Part shown: in pieces, positions 32,473 through 36,282 of the stretch
Layout: every line of letters starts with the position of its first letter
Position numbering within the stretch: position 1 is the first letter of the stretch
Origin: CAYYGL01 sp964471235
GTDB taxonomy: Bacteria > Calditrichota > Calditrichia > RBG-13-44-9 > J075
Direction of reading: 5' to 3'
NCBI GenBank assembly: GCA_964471235.1
Contig: CAYYGL010000024.1
Span: forward strand, 1-36,282
Length of the DNA: 36,282 nt
Made by a program: the position numbers and the translations under genes
Notes under the pieces: model-generated
Seen by the model: the letters and a program-made list of their open reading frames with translations, nothing else
Databases searched by the model: none
Told to the model about the DNA's origin: nothing

Positions 32473-33678
32473 TCACACCCCGAAACTCAATCCGGCACTC
32501 ATCCGGAAAAAGGAGGATTTTTTTTCGGATTCATTTACTCTAAATGTATTGCTAAAGTGATAGTGGTAATCAATATAAAAAGATAACCGGTCTTTAAAAT
32601 AGTACTGATATTGCAAGCCAAGTTGAAAGCCGCTTGCCTGAAATTCATAATCAACCCGGGTGACAGCAGTGGAATCCTTTAAAACATCAATATCCGGCAT
32701 AACTAAAGGGAGTTCCAGATTGCCTTTTATGGTATTGCTCTGGTATCCGCCGACAACAATGGAGAACGCCTGGTCCAACCTTCGGTATAAAACCAAATGT
32801 AAATTATAATTGGTCAGGAAGAGCGGTTTGTTTTCACTAACCCGGCGGGAATCGGTCTTTTGATAGAATAGCAAAGAGTCTTCCAATTGGGCTTCCGTCG
32901 TAGAGAACGGAAAAATCTGCGTGGTAACCGAAGCGGATAAAAATTTTATCAAATCAATTTTCCCGCCCAGGTTTATTGCGTAATTCGACAAATAATCCGA
33001 ATTGGGATTAAACGTGACCTTCAGATTTGTATTCCAGCGGAGGGTATAATTCACTCCCGGTACCTGGAAAGTCTGCTTTAGAACGTCATCGGATGAGATT
33101 TGAAAATCGCTTTTCGCTACCGATGAGACCCCGGCAGAAATCTGAAAGAACGGTTGTTTCATATCTCTGCCTTCATACGCATACGTGCACGGATGGAACA
33201 ACTTTTTGACGCGTTGATTCCATATTAAATTTTCACCGATTCCCAGCAGATTGATTGGCAGGGCATATTTCAACCCGCTGGACGAAACAAAACTGCCTCC
33301 TGTTGCAATTACCCCGGTGAACAGATTCATTCTCTTTAACCAGGTATAACTTACTCTTTCCTTACTGCTTAGATGTTTAAATTTAAATTTGACAAATTTA
33401 ATTTTCCCCGGTTTTACTTCAATTCGTTTCTCAATAGGATGATAGCAGTTCGCAATTGCTTTAAACGTATGAACCCCCGGGGAGATTGGATACTTGGTTT
33501 TGGGGAGTAAATTAACCGGTTTACCGTCAAGGTAAAGGGTATCCGGATGATGGTTATAATAAATATGGAAAAAGGCGCCGGGGGATTGTTGGGAAAATAT
33601 TGGCAATGAACAGAAAACAACCGACATGCATATCAAAAAAACTCGACAGGGAAATTTAGGGTTGAGATTCAGTTTCAT
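32473..33678 (-). CDS. PEGA-like outer-membrane beta-barrel protein
   Basis: 401 residues. A Sec signal peptide covers about 1-30 (cleavage near FSQQ). Residues about 38-100 look like a PEGA-type surface domain: DTLYLDGKPVNLLPKTKYPISPG and HTFKAIANCYHPIEKRIEV, the usual pattern of a small beta-sandwich with a glycine-turn. From about 140 alternating aromatic strands end in FRMSAGLSFGV, giving a barrel with a terminal aromatic-type BAM signal. The ligand or cargo is unknown. AGGAG ahead of ATG 33678. Confidence 0.7.
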   Translation of the reverse strand: MKLNLNPKFPCRVFLICMSVVFCSLPIFSQQSPGAFFHIYYNHHPDTLYLDGKPVNLLPKTKYPISPGVHTFKAIANCYHPIEKRIEVKPGKIKFVKFKFKHLSSKERVSYTWLKRMNLFTGVIATGGSFVSSSGLKYALPINLLGIGENLIWNQRVKKLFHPCTYAYEGRDMKQPFFQISAGVSSVAKSDFQISSDDVLKQTFQVPGVNYTLRWNTNLKVTFNPNSDYLSNYAINLGGKIDLIKFLSASVTTQIFPFSTTEAQLEDSLLFYQKTDSRRVSENKPLFLTNYNLHLVLYRRLDQAFSIVVGGYQSNTIKGNLELPLVMPDIDVLKDSTAVTRVDYEFQASGFQLGLQYQYYFKDRLSFYIDYHYHFSNTFRVNESEKKSSFFRMSAGLSFGV

Positions 33679-33790
33679 AGCTCATCTCCTGAGTTAATAT
33701 TACCCCTTTCGGCCAGAATAGAAGAAATTGTTTGGATGCCAGGAAATAAACAGAATTGCAACAAACATGCAATAAAAAAATTTTTGCATC

Positions 33791-33823
33791 AAAAAAGCCC
33801 GACAGAACCAACTGCCGGGCTTT
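33791..33823 (-). terminator. Intrinsic terminator after rpoD
   Basis: Read leftward: AAAGCCCG pairs with CGGGCTTT, extended by GCAG with CTGT, closing a loop of TTGGTT, and followed by six T. It begins 28 bases after the rpoD stop codon. Confidence 0.88.
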
Positions 33824-33851
33824 AATCAATCGATTTTCATTCCAGTGGGGA

Positions 33852-34700
33852 TTATCCCAGGAACGCCCGAAGTGCGCGGCTGCGCGAGGCATGGCGCAAA
33901 CGGCGAATCGCTTTTTCCTTAATCTGTCGCACCCGTTCCCGGGTCAGGTTAAAGCGTTCCCCGATTTCTTCCAGCGTTAAGGGATGTTCCTGACCAAGAC
34001 CGAAGTACAACCGAACCACTTCCGCTTCCCGCTTGGTTAACGTTGCCAGTGCGCGTTCAATTTCAATCTTCAGAGATTCACCAATCAAATCGGAATCAGG
34101 CGGTGGCTGATGATCGTTCTGAATCACATCCAGCAACCGATTGTCTTCGCTATTGCTGAACGGAGCATCCATGGAGAGATGCCGACCGGAAATTTTCAGG
34201 GTATCGGCAACTTCAAAATCGGTCATGTCTAATTGCTCGGCGATTTCACTGGCGCTGGGTTCCCGTTCAAATTCCTGTTCCAGAGCCGAATAGGCTTTCC
34301 CGATTTTGTTGAGTGCCCCCACCCGATTTAACGGTAACCGCACCACCCGGGATTGCTCTGCCAACGCCTGCAAAATAGACTGGCGAATCCACCACACGGC
34401 ATACGAAATAAATTTAAATCCGCGAGTTTCGTCAAATCGTTTGGCAGCTTTAATAAGCCCTAAGTTCCCCTCGTTTATTAAATCCCCCAGTGAGAGTCCC
34501 TGGTTCTGATACTGCTTTGCCACACTCACCACAAAACGCAGGTTTGCCTTGGTCAACTTCTCCAGGGCTTCCTGGTCGTTCTGTTTGATCCGCTGCGCCA
34601 ACTCAATCTCTTCTTCCGGGGTCAATAATGGAACTTCCCCGATTTCCTGGAGATACTTATCTAACGATTGACTTGCTCTGCTGACTGAACCTCTTGCCAT
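33852..34700 (-). CDS. rpoD: Primary RNA polymerase sigma factor (RpoD/SigA)
   Basis: 282 residues: region 1.2 (SLDKYLQEIGEVPLLTPEEE, 12-31), region 2 with LRFVVSVAKQYQNQGL, DLINEGNLGLIKAAKRFD and FISYAVWWIRQSI (about 54-109), region 3 and region 4 with LEEIGERFNLTRERVRQIKEKAIRRLR as the -35-binding helix-turn-helix. Region 1.1 and the large insertion of E. coli RpoD are absent. This short form is usual for the housekeeping sigma factor in Bacteroidota and relatives. It directs RNA polymerase to most promoters. GGGGGG lies 11 bases before ATG 34700, a long spacing. An intrinsic terminator follows. Confidence 0.92.
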   Translation of the reverse strand: MARGSVSRASQSLDKYLQEIGEVPLLTPEEEIELAQRIKQNDQEALEKLTKANLRFVVSVAKQYQNQGLSLGDLINEGNLGLIKAAKRFDETRGFKFISYAVWWIRQSILQALAEQSRVVRLPLNRVGALNKIGKAYSALEQEFEREPSASEIAEQLDMTDFEVADTLKISGRHLSMDAPFSNSEDNRLLDVIQNDHQPPPDSDLIGESLKIEIERALATLTKREAEVVRLYFGLGQEHPLTLEEIGERFNLTRERVRQIKEKAIRRLRHASRSRALRAFLG

Positions 34701-34744
34701 AGATTTTATAACCCCCCTAAAGGTTTATGGTTGATGGGTTTACA

Positions 34745-35878
34745 TTACAATGATTTCTTCATCACCCTCAAAAAACCGTCGCTACTGATACCAACAGAAT
34801 CATGGTTGAGTTCCATTGTTAACTGTTTAAAATTCATCAAAAAAGCCTGCCTGGCTGCTCCCGTCAATGGGTTGGGTTGAAATTCAACTTCCTTATTATA
34901 CACGCTTATCGGCAAAATTTGAAATTTCATTACCATTTTCCGGTTCCATTTCACCTTCAGAATCAGACTTTCGGTCGCTTTTTCACTGTAAGAACCGAAA
35001 ATAAAATTCCCCAGGGAATACGCCACCAACTTCCCTTTGTAGAACTCGACTCCCTGAATCACATGAGGATGATGCCCCAATACCACATCGGCGCCTTTGT
35101 CAATTAACTGATGGGCAAAGAGAATTTGATACTCCTTGGGCGTTCGGCGAAGTTCCTGTCCCCAATGGCAGGAAACAATCACCAGGTCGCTTTTTTTCCG
35201 GAGTTCTGCAACATCCTTGAACACATAGTCCTCATAGGGAAAACAGGTGCCGGCAGTGCTGTCGGTTGCCCAGAATTCTTCCGGAAATGTGAGACTGTAT
35301 GCTAAAAACCCTATCTTAACGCCATGCACTTCCAGAATCGCCGGCTGCCGGGCTTGCTGAACATTCATCCCTGCCCCGGCATAATGAATATGATACTCTT
35401 CCAGGGATGCGATTGTCTCCTGCAAACAACTTTGCCCGTAATCCATAACATGGTTGTTTGCCAGGCTGACCAGGTTAATTTTTCCGGCGTTTAATACTTT
35501 TACCAAATCCGGATTTACCCGGAAATTGAATTTTTTGGGAAACGGCTCTCCACCGGTTCCAAACGGCGCTTCTAAGTTGGTGAAAAAAACATCAGCATCG
35601 CCGAGAAATTTGCGAATGTGTCGGAAAGGATAGTCATAACCGCTATCGGCAATGACCTGTTCTACCCAGGAGCCCAACATCGTATCGCCGGTGGCAACGA
35701 TAGTAATTTCATCATCCTGCGAAGATGGTGCTGCAAAAAGAACAACCGCAAACAACACGAAGACGATATAATATTTATTTCCAGAATGATTTTGAGTCAA
35801 TATTGGCTTCCTGTTCTTGCCCGTTAATCTTTCCATCAGCGCTACGATTTGATGCCGGCAAATTCCAAGAGTTACCAC
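34745..35878 (-). CDS. CapA-family (PgsA-type) metallophosphatase-like protein
   Basis: 377 residues. A hydrophobic stretch at 36-50 acts as a signal or anchor. The CapA domain (PF09587) shows ATGDTMLG (62-69), FTNLEAPFG (99-107), SLANNHVMDYG (138-148), VSCHWGQE (235-242) and VLGHHPHVIQG (266-276), the conserved metal-binding residues of this calcineurin-like fold. Relatives act in poly-gamma-glutamate or capsule work, but no Pgs synthetase is nearby, so the substrate is unknown. The long N-terminus before the hydrophobic run suggests Met15 as an alternative start. It lies upstream of rpoD on the same strand. Confidence 0.85.
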   Translation of the reverse strand: MVTLGICRHQIVALMERLTGKNRKPILTQNHSGNKYYIVFVLFAVVLFAAPSSQDDEITIVATGDTMLGSWVEQVIADSGYDYPFRHIRKFLGDADVFFTNLEAPFGTGGEPFPKKFNFRVNPDLVKVLNAGKINLVSLANNHVMDYGQSCLQETIASLEEYHIHYAGAGMNVQQARQPAILEVHGVKIGFLAYSLTFPEEFWATDSTAGTCFPYEDYVFKDVAELRKKSDLVIVSCHWGQELRRTPKEYQILFAHQLIDKGADVVLGHHPHVIQGVEFYKGKLVAYSLGNFIFGSYSEKATESLILKVKWNRKMVMKFQILPISVYNKEVEFQPNPLTGAARQAFLMNFKQLTMELNHDSVGISSDGFLRVMKKSL

Positions 35879-36089
35879 TTTTTTCGAATAAATCAGGGAT
35901 AAAGCCGGAAAGAATATGGAAATTCACTCGACACAGTTTATATGCCTTATCCCTGTACAGGCAAAGCTAACCAATATAATAAATTTTCTCCCAAAAATTC
36001 CACCCCAAAAAAAAGAATTGTGAGACTGTTCCGTGGTACTGCAATTTTAACTCAATGTCAGGGAAGAAAAGGGAGATGGAGCCGGTATT

Positions 36090-36282
36090 TTATAAATATT
36101 GGGTAAGAACCACCCGGGTACCTTTTTTAGAAGGAAAGATTTCCACTTTATCAATCAAGTTATAGACCAGGAAAATGCCCCGACCGTTTTGCTTCCACAA
36201 GTTCTGCGGATCGGTCGGGTTAGATAACGTGTTCGGATCAAATCCTTCCCCCTGGTCACTGACGGAAACGGTGAGATGATCG
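36090..36282 (-). CDS. RsbW-like anti-sigma/ATPase kinase domain, 5' end outside window
   Basis: The last 63 residues of a leftward protein are visible. They read DHLTVSVSDQGEGFDP then NGRGIFLVYNLIDKVEIFPS and KGTRVVLTQYL before TAA at 36090. The D-x-G-x-GFDP N-box and the NGRGIFLV G-box belong to the GHKL ATPase of RsbW/SpoIIAB-type anti-sigma factors and serine kinases, in which such a short C-terminus is normal. It probably works in a partner-switching circuit with an anti-sigma antagonist outside the window. Confidence 0.8.
   Translation of the reverse strand, partial: DHLTVSVSDQGEGFDPNTLSNPTDPQNLWKQNGRGIFLVYNLIDKVEIFPSKKGTRVVLTQYL

Overview
This 36.3 kb chromosomal window of moderate GC content looks like a member of the Fibrobacterota-Chlorobiota-Bacteroidota (FCB) group or a neighbouring uncultured phylum. 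The reasons are a short RpoD-type sigma factor of the Bacteroidota style, a prephenate dehydratase whose ACT motif (QSVPIPGRPTEY) resembles the Bacteroidota form, a DAHP synthase fused to a C-terminal chorismate mutase, outer-membrane beta-barrels with Sec signals, a PEGA-like barrel protein and several lipoproteins (a Gram-negative envelope). The phylum is inferred from remembered family features, not from a database search.

Layout. 1-10 kb holds scattered envelope and housekeeping genes: a truncated lipid-anchored di-heme peroxidase, a rhomboid protease, a TPR protein, an orphan sensor kinase, a dCMP deaminase, an overlapping DUF1684/YbjQ/HAD trio, a DUF2225 protein and a small barrel. 10.2-16.1 kb is a leftward housekeeping run: an unknown gene, rsmA, mgtE, recO, glyQS, ssb and a terminator. 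16.1-20.4 kb is a rightward aromatic amino acid operon (prephenate dehydratase, aminotransferase, DAHP synthase-chorismate mutase, prephenate dehydrogenase).

The strongest discovery is ahead of that operon. A promoter leads into a 32-codon leader peptide (16386-16484) carrying eight consecutive Tyr/Phe codons. An intrinsic terminator follows, with a competing antiterminator. This is a complete-looking ribosome-mediated attenuator sensing both end products of the operon.

20.6-28.4 kb is a decaying accessory or defence-like island. It has a DUF262/HNH (GmrSD-like) nuclease, two paralogous winged-helix proteins resembling the Mrr N-terminal domain, a 100-codon stub that looks like a type I restriction hsdR start fused to an hsdS end, two AAA/DUF4143 ATPases, a large palindromic element, a 32-bp tandem duplication and two remnants of an alpha/beta hydrolase flanking the second ATPase. 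28.6-36.3 kb returns to core genes: an M24 peptidase, two lytic transglycosylase-like proteins (one with a striking 11-residue tryptophan repeat, one with a Tat signal), a PEGA-like barrel, the primary sigma factor with its terminator, a CapA-like protein and the end of an RsbW-like anti-sigma kinase.

Degenerate heptamer arrays recur at or just after three stop codons (20.4, 28.6 and 31.1 kb). No tRNA, rRNA or CRISPR array was recognised.
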